A stretch of DNA of 64,000 bases from Marisa cornuarietis (Eukaryota; Mollusca; Gastropoda; Architaenioglossa; Ampullariidae), in NCBI GenBank assembly GCA_004794655.1, contig SMMW01000642.1, forward strand, positions 1 to 64,000, given 5' to 3'. The position numbers were made by a program, and so were the translations under genes. The notes beneath the pieces are model-generated. The model was given only the letters and a program-made list of their open reading frames with translations. It had not been told where the DNA came from and did not search any database. Below are positions 36,458 to 49,334 of the stretch, piece after piece (position 1 is the stretch's first letter; each line of letters begins with the position of its first letter).

Positions 36458-36682
36458 TCTTTAAGGTGACTATAGGAGTGGGTTGATAGAGACCTCACTC
36501 TTCTCGGGGCCGGCTGTACATTGCGGTGCCCATCTCCTCCCTCTGCCTCACCTTCTTCTACCCTGTATGTTAGTCGGGTACCCATTGCTGACAGCTGGGT
36601 CGACTTGGGGAAACTTGCTGTGCCACACGGGGCTCGAATCGGTGAGCCTTTGAGTTTGAGCGCCAGTGCTCTCACCACACAA
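36458..36682 (-). mobile_element. tRNA-derived SINE, family 1, second copy
   Basis: Same family as the copy at 10932-11206, with long shared blocks. These include GGTACCCATT, CAGCTGGGTCGACT and GGGGAAACTTGCTG, a box B-like GATTCGAGCCC on the minus strand, and a tail reaching TTAAGG near 36458. The head near 36680 (GTGAGAGCACTGGCGCTCAAA on the minus strand) is less conserved than in copy 1. No clear target duplication was found. It is older or more diverged than copy 1. Confidence 0.8.
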
Positions 36683-36691
36683 GTAGTGAGG

Positions 36692-36757
36692 GGGTGCTAT
36701 GGAGTGGACTATATTTTTATGGAGTGGACTATATTTCGTGGAGTGGACTATATTTCA
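36692..36757. repeat. Short tandem repeat, ~20-bp unit, 3 copies
   Basis: Three copies of GGAGTGGACTATATTT with a 4-5-base link (TTAT, CGT). Confidence 0.9.
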
Positions 36758-37122
36758 TCGCGATATCTCAGGATTAAAGTGAGAGACATGAAAACCAGAG
36801 ATTGTCAGGAGGTTGGATCACAAGAACTTGCTGTCCTGTGTATGGCGCCCAGTGGATGGGAGGAGAATAGTCCGGACTTCATCCCACATGGAACTAATGT
36901 AGAGGGCGGCTTTCCCCAGTGGGTATGTGATTACATACCACACATCGCTGTGGATGCTTCCATATGCAAGAGTCTGTGGATATTGCTCCAGGGATTACAT
37001 CCAGACAGCTTTAGAAGGCCCTCGCGTGAAGTATGTGATGAGGGCATAGTATGGAGCCAAATGTAGGCGACCAACATGTTCCACAGCTTCTGCACGTGAT
37101 TACAGCCTGTAACTGTGGATCC
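36758..37122. other. Short non-repetitive spacer with an open frame
   Basis: A + strand frame is open across the previous SINE and this stretch for about 180 codons, but it begins inside the SINE and contains no known domain. It is treated as accidental. Confidence 0.5.
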
Positions 37123-38627
37123 TTGTGTTCATGATCATCGCTATTACATGGTCTAGTCACATTAGTGCCTTGTGTTCATGATCACAGCTATTACATGGTC
37201 TAGTCACATTAGTGCCCTGTGTTCATGATCATCGCTATTACACGGTCTAGTCACATCAGTGTACATGATCATCGCTATTACACGGTCTAGTCACATTAGT
37301 GCCTTGTGTTCATGATCACAGCTATTACATGGTCTAGTCACATCAGTGTACATGATCATCGCTATTACATGGTCTAGTCACATTAGTGCCCTGTGTTCAT
37401 GATCACGGCTATTACACGGTCTAGTCACATTAGTGCCTTGTGTTCATGATCACAGATATTACATGGTCTAGTCACATCAGTGTACATGATCATCGCTATT
37501 ACATGGTCTAGTCACATTAGTGCCCTGTGTTCATGATCACAGCTATTACATGGTCTAGTCATATTAGTGCCCTGTGTGCATGATCATCGCTATTACACGG
37601 TCTAGTCACATCAGTGTACATGATCATCGCTATTACACGGTCTAGTCACATTAGTGCCTTGTGTTCATGATCACAGCTATTACATGGTCTAGTCACATCA
37701 GTGTACATGATCATCGCTATTACACGGTCTAGTCACATTAGTGCCCTGTGTTCATGATCATCGCTATTACACGGTCTAGTCACATTAGTGCCTTGTGTAC
37801 ATGATCATCGCTATTACACGGTCTAGTCACATTAGTGCCCTGTGTTCATGATCATCGCTATTACACGGTCTAGTCACATTAGTGTACATGATCATCGCTA
37901 TTACACGGTCTAGTCACATTAGTGCCTTGTGTACATGATCATCGCTATTACACGGTCTAGTCACATTAGTGCCTTGTGTTCATGATCACAGCTATTACAT
38001 GGTCTAGTCACATCAGTGTACATGATCATCGCTATTACACGGTCTAGTCACATTAGTGCCCTGTGTACATGATCATCGCTATTACACGGTCTAGTCACAT
38101 TAGTGCCTTGTGTTCATGATCACAGCTATTACATGGTCTAGTCACATCAGTGTACATGATCATCGCTATTACATGGTCTAGTCACATTAGTGCCCTGTGT
38201 TCATGATCACAGCTATTACATGGTCTAGTCACATTAGTGCCCTGTGTTCATGATCATCGCTATTACACGGTCTAGTCACATCAGTGTACATGATCATCGC
38301 TATTACACGGTCTAGTCACATTAGTGCCCTGTGTTCATGATCACAGCTATTACATGGTCTAGTCACATTAGTGCCCTGTGTTCATGATCATCGCTATTAC
38401 ACGGTCTAGTCACATCAGTGTACATGATCATCGCTATTACACGGTCTAGTCACATTAGTGCCCTGTGTTCATGATCACAGCTATTACATGGTCTAGTCAC
38501 ATTAGTGCCCTGTGTTCATGATCATCGCTATTACACGGTCTAGTCACATTAGTGCCCTGTGTACATAATCATCGCTATTACACGGTCCAGTCACATTAGT
38601 GCCTTGTGTTCATGATCACAGCTATTC
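37123..38627. repeat. Minisatellite with alternating 47-bp and 40-bp units, about 34 copies
   Basis: Unit CATGATCATCGCTATTACAC, GGTCTAGTCACATTAGTGCC and CTGTGTT (47 bp). A 40-bp form has CATCAGTGTA in place of CATTAGTGCCCTGTGTT. Two subtypes, CATCGCTATTACACGG and CACAGCTATTACATGG, follow recurring orders. The array therefore has a higher-order structure of two to four units. Confidence 0.96.
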
Positions 38628-41600
38628 TCCAGGTGATGTATCTAATAATATTTATAACACCTTTAAACATTAACACCACAAATGTGTAAGTACCCGTCAC
38701 CAGCTTCAGGGTGGCTACAGGTCTTATGGTTTTTCACTGTTAGAATCCACTCTGCCGGTCTTGTCTACGGACCAAGAACTTGTTTGCAGAAGCTTGCGTG
38801 TGGTGCGTGCACGTTAACCCTCCACAGCCGTAGACACGGTGTAGACTTTGGAAGGTGTTCCACCTCAGGTGTTTAGCTTGGCGCGCGGCAGTGACGTGAG
38901 AGGCCGGACTGACGCCGCGGGGGCAGCGCGAGCTATTCTCGTCACCCCTCCCCCACCCTCTATCGTGCCCCTTCACCCCTCCCGAATCCTGGCCCCTCGC
39001 TGCACATGCGCCGACTCTGTACTTTGCTGACGTGGCGACGACGCTTGCTTGTGGTTGTCACCCAAGGGGGCTAACACACACTTTGGAAGGCGGACCGGAG
39101 GTTATCTACTTACCTCGAGCGTTGTCTGCGGTCTGAGGAATCTTTATTTTCCTCCCTCTTGAGAAATCCGCCATGATTAGAAACACTAATGTCGAGTGAG
39201 ACCATGTGCCTTGACTTTGCCCTGTCCTCCCGATTCACTCGATGTCCTCCGCAAGGTTCCCTTGCCACGACCTTCAAGACTGAACTTCCTGTTTCTGGCC
39301 TGTCGACTGAAACCTGAAGTCGACTGGCATCGTCTCCATTCAGTTCGTCGGTCTCCTTCACAAAGAGAGCGAGGCTGATGGACAACTCACGAGAGGGCTA
39401 CCACGCCCCTCCCCTTGGTACAGAGGGCGTGGGAGGGGGAGTAGCATGGGTACCAGCAGTGTTCCGGGGACCCAGTGTCCCCCCCCCCCTGTTACAGCAC
39501 AGATGGAGGTGAGAGCTTGTCTCCACACTAGCTTTACCCCACCGTTGCCGGGTACAGCAGAAGGATGCCAGCTAGTCTCCACACTGTCGCCGGGTACTGC
39601 AGTAAGGTGCGAACGGGTAAGCAAGGGTCTCCATGGCGGCTGACCGAGGTGAAGGGTCAGTGGACCGGTAAATTCTAGTCTCAGTGTTTGATCGCCCAAG
39701 CAACCGGCGCCGGCATCAAAGCCGTCAAACAGTCGGGTACGAACTGACGTAAGAGCTTTTAGCAAGTACCCTCAGTTCTCCGTCTACCCACTACTTGCCA
39801 CCCCTGTCCCAGAGTCCCTGTGGACGACACGAACAACCCGTTATAACCGCGGTGCTTTGGGGTTTTAAGCGGTGAGCACAGCTTCCCATCTGCCACCGCC
39901 CACAGTGTCACACCTGTGGTGAGCGTGTGATGTGACTGGCGACCTCTCACCTCAGGTGGTCAGTGACTAGCCTCAAAGTCTTTGGCTCGATGTCAGCCTG
40001 GAGGCACAGAGCCCTTCGCCTTCCCCTACTAAACTTGTAGTAGGATGTTTTCAGGCCCCGTCACAGGAACACGACACCGTGCCACAGATATGATATGGTC
40101 TTACAGGAGTCATCGGGTGTCGGGTCAGGGTTTTCCCCCCCCCCAACACAGGGTAGAGGGAGACCTTATAGCAACTTGTAAGACTTCTTGACTACACTGT
40201 ACAATGACCAGTGTAACCGGTGAGGGAGCACCAAGGTGTGCTGTATAAACTGCGATACATGCGGGATACGTCCCGCCAATAAAATAAACAACAAGCAGAC
40301 AATCAACTTCCGGGAGCAGGTGAGTGCAGTCACAAACAATGTCTTTACAAGAGTATCCCCGGTTATTGCTGTCTAATGACAATGTTTTTGTTTTTTTGGT
40401 TTTTTTGGTTTGTTTGTTTGTTGTTTGATTTTTTGTTTTTGTTTTGTTTTTGTTTTTTTGTTGTTGTTTTTTTTGCGTGGTCATAGTCATCATCGGCCCG
40501 CGATGGAAGAACGAATAACGGTCGGCTTTCTTGGTTTGTTGTGTACCTGGTGTACAGATGTCAGAGCTCTCTCTCTCTCTCTCTCGTACTTGTCAATACA
40601 TTCAACCTTTTTGGAAACTTCGTTAGCGTGTTTCCAATTATTGCTCGAGTTCAGTTCTACAGGGGCTGACAAAAGAAAAAGAAAACAAAAACATTTATGA
40701 AACATCTGACAAAGTAAGTTATCGTTTCAGTAAGTCAGCCAGTCAGGAAGGAAAATACTGGATAAAAGACCTTTGACATTGACCATGTACAGATCCCTCA
40801 AATCTCGGCATGTTAAAAAAGAAAATTAAAAGGTTCTGACAGCGATAACAGGTTTAGTACAAGGCTCTGGACGACATCACGAAGCCGTTTTGTCTGTTTT
40901 CATCTAAAGATGTCTGGAGGACAACTCGCCCCTAGTCACTTCGTCCCCGCTACTGAAAGAGCACTTTGGTAATCAGAGAGATTACTTGTCTTGGGTTTTC
41001 ATACCTGGACACTGAAGCAACAAAGTATGGGTTTACACCACATCCACTTCCTTACATTGACTACAGTTGTACACAGAAACAAGAACATTTGATTCGACTG
41101 TTGCTGACAACGGAGTTGATGCTTGACTGGTTCTTACCAGTAAATGTAAAGTTTAGCTCCAGTGTCTTCTTGTTTGTGTCTTCCACTGCAGGGAGACAGA
41201 AGCGTGACTGGGAGCCAGAGCGCAGACCACGTGACGGCTGGTAAGGAGGAACTACCTCTTGTAAATAGTCAGGAGCAGTTTGAAACATGCAGGACTGTGC
41301 AATCGAAAGAACTTTGTGGTCAAGACGCTTGTTGACTGGGAGCCAGTGAAGGCTGTGTGGGATAGGGACAGGACATAAACCTGGATTCTGATGTCACAGC
41401 AGAACACACACACACACACACACACCGAAAGATGGTAAACATAAAAAACTGCTGAGGAGAAAAGTACAGCACGTGTATCGTGTTGCTATTGTTCACCTCC
41501 AGCAGGTGGTGTTTGTTCCCACACAGTAGCTGCCACCTGTTGATAAGAACAGATTAGTTCACTCTTCGTCCACAGTTGCTAACCCAGTGAGAAATGTAAC

Positions 41601-43047
41601 CATCCGCCATGCAATGAGTCCGGGCAGAGTTTCAAACCATAGTAGATGCCAATGGTCAGTAGTTTGATATTTCTTATGGCCCTGAATAAGTATTCCTACC
41701 ATGAAGGGACTACTTCTGGCTACTACAACGCCGCCTGACTACCTCTCAACTTTCTCTTTGCAGTCCTGTATCTTAATTAATTTAGTTTTCTTAACTGCAT
41801 ATAAGTAAAAGTAGATAGATTGTGTTTGTCTTGATGAAGTATCCCGCTGCCCTTGTAGAATGACAACATCCTTGAAGTTCCCTGATGAATGTTGTTGAAT
41901 TGTCTGTCTTGAATTATCTTTTCACAAATCAAACATCACCCACATTCCATGTGGTATTGTCTGAAATGGTCACGAGCACCATCTACTCATTGTTACATAT
42001 CTCGGCAAGGAACCTGCTCACTCAGAAAACTACAACCTGAAATGTCAAATGTTGTAGAAGTCAGAGCCCTAACAAAATAACGAATCTGCTGAAAATAATT
42101 TTTATTCCTGGAGCATGGCACACGTGACTAATCTCAATTAACACAGTAGACGAAATTACAGCTCACAAATGTAAGTCTCATTTAATCAACGGTATTGCTC
42201 ACTGTGTATCAGCAGAATAATTTAAAAAGAATTATTAAAAGAAAGACTTTTATTTAAAATGTTATAAAGTGTATTACCCGTTATTACTTGTTGTGACAAC
42301 ACATTGTGTGTCATTACTGAGGTGCTACACCTCACCTTCTTCTTGATGTGAGATGGACAGCAGTTTGTAAACTCGAGGATTGATGATCACAACAAAATTA
42401 CGAGAGTTGACGATACGAGCATCATTTTCATGTGAATAAAACTTAGTTACAAAGTCTCGAGGACCAGAGTCAGTGCCACTTGCCGTGGAGCAGATTGTCT
42501 ATAAATAGTCGGGACTCACCTGACGGTCTCACCGCCGCCCCTGTCCTGTCCCAGGGGACAGGTGAGGAATGTATCAAAGTCACGCAGGTGTCGAGGCGGC
42601 CGACAGGACACGAGGGCGGGCTGATGTTGGAGGCCACACGAGTGGAAGGCTGGTAAGCTTTGGCTGTCGGTGTTTTACGCCGTCAGCAGCTGTAAAGCTG
42701 TAGTCCAACCTGTGCCCAGGTGTCACGGACAGGACAAAGCAGTTAAGTCGGTGACGACATCTAAACCCGTGATCGGCGAGTCTGTCGTCTTGGTGACAGG
42801 CGCTTAGCTGCGGTGCCTTCCTCGTCTCGTGTGTAGGGAGGGACTGGGGAGGAGAGAGACGATGTGCTTTGTCGTCCGTCCTGACCCTCTTCTGCCTGTT
42901 ATTCCTGTTATTATTGAAGTTCTTAAGGTAGCGACAGGAAAATGTCCCAACAGGAGGATGAAGACGAGAAGTGTGTCCGCCATGGCAAACAGTTGCCCCG
43001 TCCTCCCAGTCCTCGTACTTCCGGGGCACAACCTGCCCTGCGAAAGG
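38628..43047. other. Long non-coding stretch, partly GC-rich, no supported gene
   Basis: Contains C-runs at 39480-39490 and 40135-40144, a T-rich (GTTTTT)n tract at 40384-40475, (CT)n at 40567-40585 and (CA)n at 41406-41426. A small candidate exon is bounded by TTCCACTGCAG (ends 41191) and CTG|GTAAGG (about 41240), but it is unsupported. The 41500-42450 part is AT-rich and featureless. No ORF has a recognised domain. Confidence 0.55.
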
Positions 43048-43240
43048 GGAGTCCCGATAGCGCAGTGGCAAAACGCTCGCCTGTCACCTTTGTAAAGATG
43101 GCCGTGAGATCCTTGGTTCACAGTTCGTCTCCACACACACACACACACACCTCCCTCTGGGTGTGACTTCTGTTCACGGGGTGGGGGTATTTTGGTTTGC
43201 TTCCCCCTACCCCAATATCTTCTACCTCCCCTCCCTACAA
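43048..43240 (+). mobile_element. tRNA-derived SINE, family 2
   Basis: The + strand head at about 43051 contains a good box A (ATAGCGCAGTGGCAAAACGC) followed by a weaker box B region (TTGGTTCACAGTTC) at about 43114. Then come a (CA)n run and a body with GGGTGTGACTTCTGTTCACGG. The same body motif recurs at about 55912-55935 in the second copy. The element is non-autonomous. The 3' end near 43240 is approximate, and no target duplication was identified. It was considered as a tRNA gene and rejected, because the arms do not fold and a SINE-like body follows. Confidence 0.7.
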
Positions 43241-43624
43241 AAATAAATGGGAAATCATTTGTAAACCAACACCAAGCACCTACATGTACCTTTATCCCGA
43301 CTGCAGTCCAACTATGCAATCATCTCCGGGATACAGCGCGTGCTCCTCACACACCTTGTATTTGAGGCGCACTTTGTTTCCCGAGTTTCAGCATCAGTGT
43401 GAATGTGTTCATATTTATCGAGATGACTGTAGGTGCCAGTGTAAATGATTACAAATTGTGAACTAGACTCGGATGTAGACATTTTATATTATTTTAGCCC
43501 GTGTTGATGTTTTACATCATGTGCTAATGTTACCGTCAGCAGACAAAACAATTTCCTGTAAGAGGCTAAGAAAGATATTTTATACTTGTACTGGGGGAGT
43601 TGGGGTAGCTACTCACTCCCACCA

Positions 43625-43658
<34 letters not shown>

Positions 43659-44327
43659 ACTGAGCTACCATCCTCGGGTACATGTGCCAGCTACTCATTT
43701 CTGCGCAAATAAAGCTACATGTGATGACCATTATTTTAGTGGGTGATTGTACACAAATACTTATTGTCATCAACAAGCATCAGTTGCATGGGGTTTTGGT
43801 TATGAGCCACGGCGCAGTGTTGAATAATGTAGTTTATGTACAACACATGCGGTGTTTTCATTACCAATCATGACTTGTGTTGAATAATTTAGTCACAGCT
43901 GTGTACAGCCATCATCCATCCATACACCATGTTAGTAACGAGCAGTGATAGATATGATGTGTACACTAATACACATACAATATTCATGTACATATAGTAG
44001 AAGTAGCCGGTGAAGTGTCCAGTGTTTTCTTTTCTTTTGATTTGTGGGGGTGGGAGGTCACCTGGGGAGGAGGTTGGCCACACAAAGCATCATCTCCAGT
44101 GATTTGCATGCACACGATGTCACGTGTAGTGACTTCAGCACACAGTGTCAGCCTCGTAATGGTTTGTACACACAGACCACACCATAGGCCGGCGGACAGC
44201 CATTACCATGTATAATGAGCACAGGGTCGTCAAAACAAGGGCCTTCACCCGACCTTGGTGCTGCTCTCTTTTTCTCCCTTTACTCCTCCCTCCTTCCAAA
44301 CCTCTCTTTCAGTGCGAAATACGCGCG

Positions 44328-44366
<39 letters not shown>

Positions 44367-44499
44367 TTACCTGCAACAGGCACTCGCTGACACACACACT
44401 CACACCCACACACCCTTGTGGTGTGATGGCTTTTTGGTAGACACCATCTCGCGTGTGGTGAGGAACCTACAGACCGAGAGTGAGCATGAGAGCTACTTT
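43241..44499. other. Non-coding stretch with GT and CA tracts
   Basis: (GT)n at 43627-43655; a (GC)n(CA)n tract at about 44323-44365 continuing as CA-rich sequence to 44413. No exon is supported. Confidence 0.55.
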
Positions 44500-44905
44500 G
44501 ACATGAGGACATGATGTTACTTGGTCAAGGTTTGACATGAGGACGTGATGTTACTGAGCAAATGGTCTGCCACGAAGACATGATGTTACTGAGCGAAGGT
44601 TCTGATGACATTGGGAGATGATGTTACTGACTCAGCAAAAGGTTCTGACATGAGGACATGATGTTACTGAGCCACGGTTCTGATGACATAAGGACATGAT
44701 GTTACTGCGCCACGGTTCTGATGACATAAGGACATGATGTTACTGAGCCACGGTTCTGATGACATAAGGACATGATGTTGCTGAGCCACGGTTCTGATGA
44801 CATAAGGACATGATGTTACTGAGTCAACGTTCTGACATAAGGACATGATGTTGCTGAGCCACGGTTCTGATGGCATGAGGACATGATGTTACTGAGCAAA
44901 GGTTT
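44500..44905. repeat. Minisatellite, ~40-bp unit, about 10 copies
   Basis: Unit GACATGATGTTACTGAGCCA followed by CGGTTCTGATGACATAAG, with older variants at the left edge (GCAAATGGTCTGCCACGAA). The central four copies are nearly identical. Confidence 0.94.
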
Positions 44906-46500
44906 TAAAAACAGGAATAACGAGCCTGGCGAAGTTATATTCTGGAAAGTGTGAGCCTGTGATACAAATTAATAATATAATACTATTGCAGACTTGAAAA
45001 CACGTTTTGATTTTAATAATAGTCTACACCCATTATTTTCAAAAGAGGTCTTGAGTTTAATAATAATATTGTAGATCATTTTTTTAGTTTTAATTTTACT
45101 AATAGTGACGACCCATATTTGAAAGAACAGCTTGTGATGTTACGGAGATGGTCAGAAGCACACCATCATTGCATGGATGCTGAAGTTGCAGTAGAGAGTT
45201 TGTCTTGGCGATTGTAAGCTTGTTGCTAGCTGCGTGTCCCGACTACAAACTCTTCTTACACTCAACATCATCTTACTATCATCGCCAACCCTCGACACCA
45301 GAGAGGAAATTCTGTTCTTTCTGCGCCAACTTGTATCTCACGACCTCAGCTTCGCTTTTTTCAACTTCTTTTGTGAAGATGGGCGATGTGGCACTTGCAG
45401 GGTTTGTCTCTCATCCACTGACAGTGATATGCTCAGCAAATGATTGGTGTCATGTCACGTGACATCTATAAGCATGAAAATATTTCAAGCTCTTTGAAAC
45501 CTTACACTTCTAACATGCTGTTTTCTTTCTACTCGATCGTTTGAAAAGTATAGCGACTTTCTTTTGTCTTTTCTGGTATTACCATTTTGATTTTTATTCC
45601 AAATTTTCAGCATTCCTCCTCATCCTTTCAATCAAATGAATCGCAAAGATTTGAGATGTGTCTGTCGGGTTTGATTTTTTTGTTTTTTTGCTTGCGAAGG
45701 ATAAATGGCATGAAGCGAGCCTGAGACTCAGCTGTTAAAAAACTCGTTTATCAGACATTTTTGAAACTTTTTTTTTGGGGGGGGGGTCGTAGGTTTTCTT
45801 TAGGCAGGCCGTATTTGTGCCACGATAACATTGTTATTACAAGCATGTCTACAAAGACGATCTACAACTAAATAAAAAAACAAAATGCTAGGAGAAACGG
45901 TTGGACCTGAAGGCAGTGAACCATGCAGGAATTCCATGAAAGGGGTTTGAGGGGCGAGCTACCCCGGTACACAGTGAATAGGGTTTGCCAGCTGGAACAC
46001 ACGGGCTCAGGGACCTGCCATAACGGTCACAAGCAGTCACCCGTTGTGAGAGTGGGGGGGGGGAAGACCTGTGAAGCACTAAAGTGACTGTTAGTAACCA
46101 AAAGTGTGAGATGGTGTGTAGTGGTGGCGATGGCATCCTTACCACAGTCCATGTTGCCATGGGGACGGGAAAGAATTGAATTCACCGACAGCGTGCGACA
46201 CGGTGACAAGATGTGTGGGGTGTGAATATCCTGACTACACTTGCTCCTGTAAGATGTTACCAAGTCTTTGTGGCTACAAATCCCCGGCTAGTTCCCACCC
46301 ACCACCACCCAGCACCTCGCTCACGCCGTGAGTGGCACACGGCCCAGTGCCCCAAGGGCCTGAAGGGAAGCAATCATGTTTGTGTTCGTTCCCCCTTTCG
46401 CTCAGTTTTAAGTGGTGTCATTAACTAACCCATAAATGAAGGATCCTGCATACCACAGTCTCTTGTACCACCCAAAGTTCCCAGTCTACCCCGCAGCTAC
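44906..46500. other. AT-rich then mixed non-coding stretch
   Basis: AT-rich to about 45120, then ordinary sequence. A T/G run (TTTTTTTTTGGGGGGGGGG) lies at about 45767-45786. No gene is supported. Confidence 0.5.
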
Positions 46501-47575
46501 TCGGAAAGAGTATTTCAAGGCTCACTGACTCTCAACAGCGAGTCTCCCTGACGGGCCCCATTGCCTAGCGTCACCGCGCGCGCGCGCGCGCGCAGAGCAG
46601 GTCTGGATCGGCGGGGCACGCACACAGCACACACACACGCACAGAGTGACACAGACACACGCACAGAGCGGGAGGGGGAGCAAGCAGTCGTCGCCAGGAG
46701 GTACCGCCCGTGTCCCGCTCACAAGGCAGTGCGCGCTGCGGGAGGAAAAGGCCGGTGCTAGCTGCTGGAGTGAGTGAGTGAGTGAGTACCTGATGGAGGA
46801 GTGCAGTTAATTGCTACTGGGAGTAACACGTCTGTGCCGGCCTCCATTCTGACGGAAGTAGCAGGGGCCAACTTTTGCTGTGTGTTGCGGAATTATAGCA
46901 CCTGAGCTGACTCGCCAGGTGTGGTGCTGGTCTCGCTCCTGTGGTTGTGTGCGGGTGTCTGTCTGTCTGTGGCTTCGGCGGTCACTTCTCACCATTTCTG
47001 GAGATTTTACCGTCAGGCGTGGAATTACTGCTTCCTTCCTCGTGCAGCGGCGACAGACACGTTCACCTGGACACAATCAGTCACCTGAGTCAAGTATGAA
47101 GTTGTTTTGTTTGTAAATATTACTCATCGTTCATGAGACTCTTACATACGTTGTGCATTATCTGTGCACGTGGCGGTGAGATGAGTTGTGATATCAGCCT
47201 GCACTGGACAAGCTCATGATATCAGCCTGCACTGGACAAGCTCAAGTTGAAAGGTCAGCGCCTTTTCTCTCCCTACTTGTGTCTGTATTCGCTTGTTACT
47301 TAACATTTGGTGGACTTCTGTGACAAGAACACCATCGTCAGTACAACCTGTAGTAGTGGAAGCGTGGGTGACGTGCTTCAGCTTTGTTATTGTTTTTTTT
47401 TTTTATAACAGCACAATCATGTAAAGTAAACAAGATTGTGATCGTGAGTTGTGTGTGGAAGTGGACAGTGTGAGGAGGTTTGATTCTTGACACAAATGGC
47501 GTCGGTCAAATTGGAGGGCTAGACGAGGGCCTGTCAAGCAGCTGTCTTGTTACAACGCGAGGTGAGGTCGGAGGG
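46501..47575 (+). promoter_or_regulatory. Candidate upstream promoter / 5' exon region of the dachsous gene
   Basis: A GC-rich block contains (CG)n at 46576-46594, CA/CAGA tracts, and (GAGT)n at about 46769-46786. The block is followed by less GC-rich sequence with a donor-like GCGAG|GTGAGG at about 47559-47570. It lies 1.7-2.7 kb upstream of the dachsous exon, which itself begins with a splice acceptor and so requires at least one earlier exon. The location makes it a plausible promoter and first-exon zone, but no core promoter motif was identified and the call is inference. Confidence 0.3.
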
Positions 47576-49230
47576 GCTACAAAAGCGTTTCCCCCGACCT
47601 GACGTCGGGTCTCAGTGTGTGTGGAGGCGGGTGAGACGTAGGGTCAGTATGGGGTGGGGGGGGGGTTCAGATCTGCCACCGAGAGAGCTGACGGGGAAAA
47701 CGGCAGGTGCTCCGTTATGCTGACGATAATATTGACACAACACTAATAAAGGTTCATATTAATTAGAAGATGTCGAGGCCATGGACAGTTGGGTAGCTCG
47801 CTCTACCCGCCGCTTGGTCACAACACAAAAGCGTTGCCGGTCTCATCTTTGGCTTCTGACACGTTTCTCCACGCCATCCACTAGCCACTAGCGGCTCAGA
47901 TAGCGAGGCCCTTTAAGGCACCAAAGCTTTGCGCCGCTTGGTGGAGATGGCGACGATTGTAAATTCGCTTGGGGGCTAAAAAATGAAAAGACGATTTTCA
48001 AAAGTGCGACAGCTTCATGTTAATAATGTCACGATGGTGGCGATACGAGGGACGCTTGACTCACTGCACAAAACTCTGTGTGTGTGTGTGTGTGTCAGAG
48101 AGAGAGAAAGAGAAAGAATGGTAGAAACTGCTGTGTGTATGCAAAGATGTCAAAACTGATACAAGATTCACAAGGAGGTGAAACTGAGTCACAAATGCAT
48201 GTTGTGTGATGAGCGAGAAACACAAGTATTACCTGACTCACTGAGCTGGTCACATCGAGTACGGTCCGGTCTTTACCTTTGGGAATCACTCTTAAACAAC
48301 TTCCACCATCCACTTACAGAGCAAGCCCTTTCCCTAATCTCTATCTTACAAATGTTCATCAGCTAATAACAGCTTTTAAAACTAAGAGTAAATCTTGGGT
48401 TACTTTATTTTTCTCAGTTTTAAAAATAACAGTAAACTAATAAAAACAATTATCTGTATTTTCTGTAATACACTAGGTATTGCTGCTGATTTAGGCAAGA
48501 TACTGACATTTTTAAATGTACATTGATGACAATAGCAATGATATTAAAATAAAAATAGCAACATTACCATAGACTGTACCACAAGGAGACCCATAAAGAC
48601 AATGTACTGGAGTGACAGGGCTTGTTGCTAACTGCCTCTTGTTTTGAAAATATTGTAATTGGTCATTCTAATTAATAATATTGTTGCAATTCTAATTAAT
48701 AATATTGTTGTAATTCTAATTATTAATACTGTTGTAATTCTAATAATACTGTTGATATTTATTAATTTAATAATATTTTAAATTATTGAAATGTCTTTTC
48801 AGTATTTAAAAATAGTTATCTTTTGAAATCCATCTTATGTGTAGTGATTTTCTTCTTTGGTTTATTTCTGCAATATTACATGATGACAATATTACTATTT
48901 AAACAGTTTAAAATAAATAAGTGAAAACTTGCAGAGTTTTAATCATTTAAGATAAGATAATTACAATGGCAGTGTTGCATCATTTTGTATGCATTCCCTG
49001 CCTCATTAGCTACTTCATTGTCTTTTTTATACTGTTTTTTTTTTACTGTTTATGTCAGCAGTTGGTATTGTAATGTATTAATATTTTTTAACCTTAAGAT
49101 AAAAAAAAATTATGTTTAGCAAGATCAGTTAGAAAAATAGACATGGCAGAGGTGAGTGTTACAATAATATTAAAATAATCAGAATGTGTTTGTAATTTAT
49201 TTTCAAATACTTTTAAATTTTCATTTTCAG
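47576..49230 (+). other. AT-rich intron-like sequence before the dachsous exon
   Basis: From about 48370 the sequence is strongly AT-rich, with tandem TAATTCTAATTAATAATATTG words at about 48657-48745. It ends in the pyrimidine-rich acceptor TTTTCATTTTCAG at 49218-49230. No coding potential was seen. Confidence 0.65.
49218..49230 (+). other. Splice acceptor of the dachsous exon
   Basis: TTTTCATTTTCAG preceded by AT-rich sequence; the AG is at 49229-49230. The downstream frame opens at 49302, consistent with an internal exon carrying the start codon. Confidence 0.7.
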
Positions 49231-49334
49231 GGTTTTAGCGAGAGTCAAGATTTATTTGTTACACTTTGTAAAGTTCAGATGGTCAGCACGGGAGACTATG
49301 ACCACAGTGGGCCTGGTTGTCAGCCGTTATAGCC
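49231..49334 (+). other. 5' untranslated part of the dachsous exon
   Basis: This lies between the acceptor AG (49229-49230) and the first in-frame ATG (49335). The reading frame of the cadherin is closed by a TGA at 49299-49301, so translation starts within this exon, not in an earlier one. Confidence 0.6.

Noticed and set aside
36521..37066. A 181-codon + strand frame
   Set aside because: It begins inside the antisense SINE copy and crosses a 20-bp tandem repeat; no similarity recognised.
43051..43130. A tRNA gene
   Set aside because: Box A is good, but the arms do not pair and a SINE body follows.
49299..49334. An upstream start of the cadherin at the TTG near 49317
   Set aside because: TTG is not a usual eukaryotic start; in-frame ATGs follow at 49335, 49341 and 49377.
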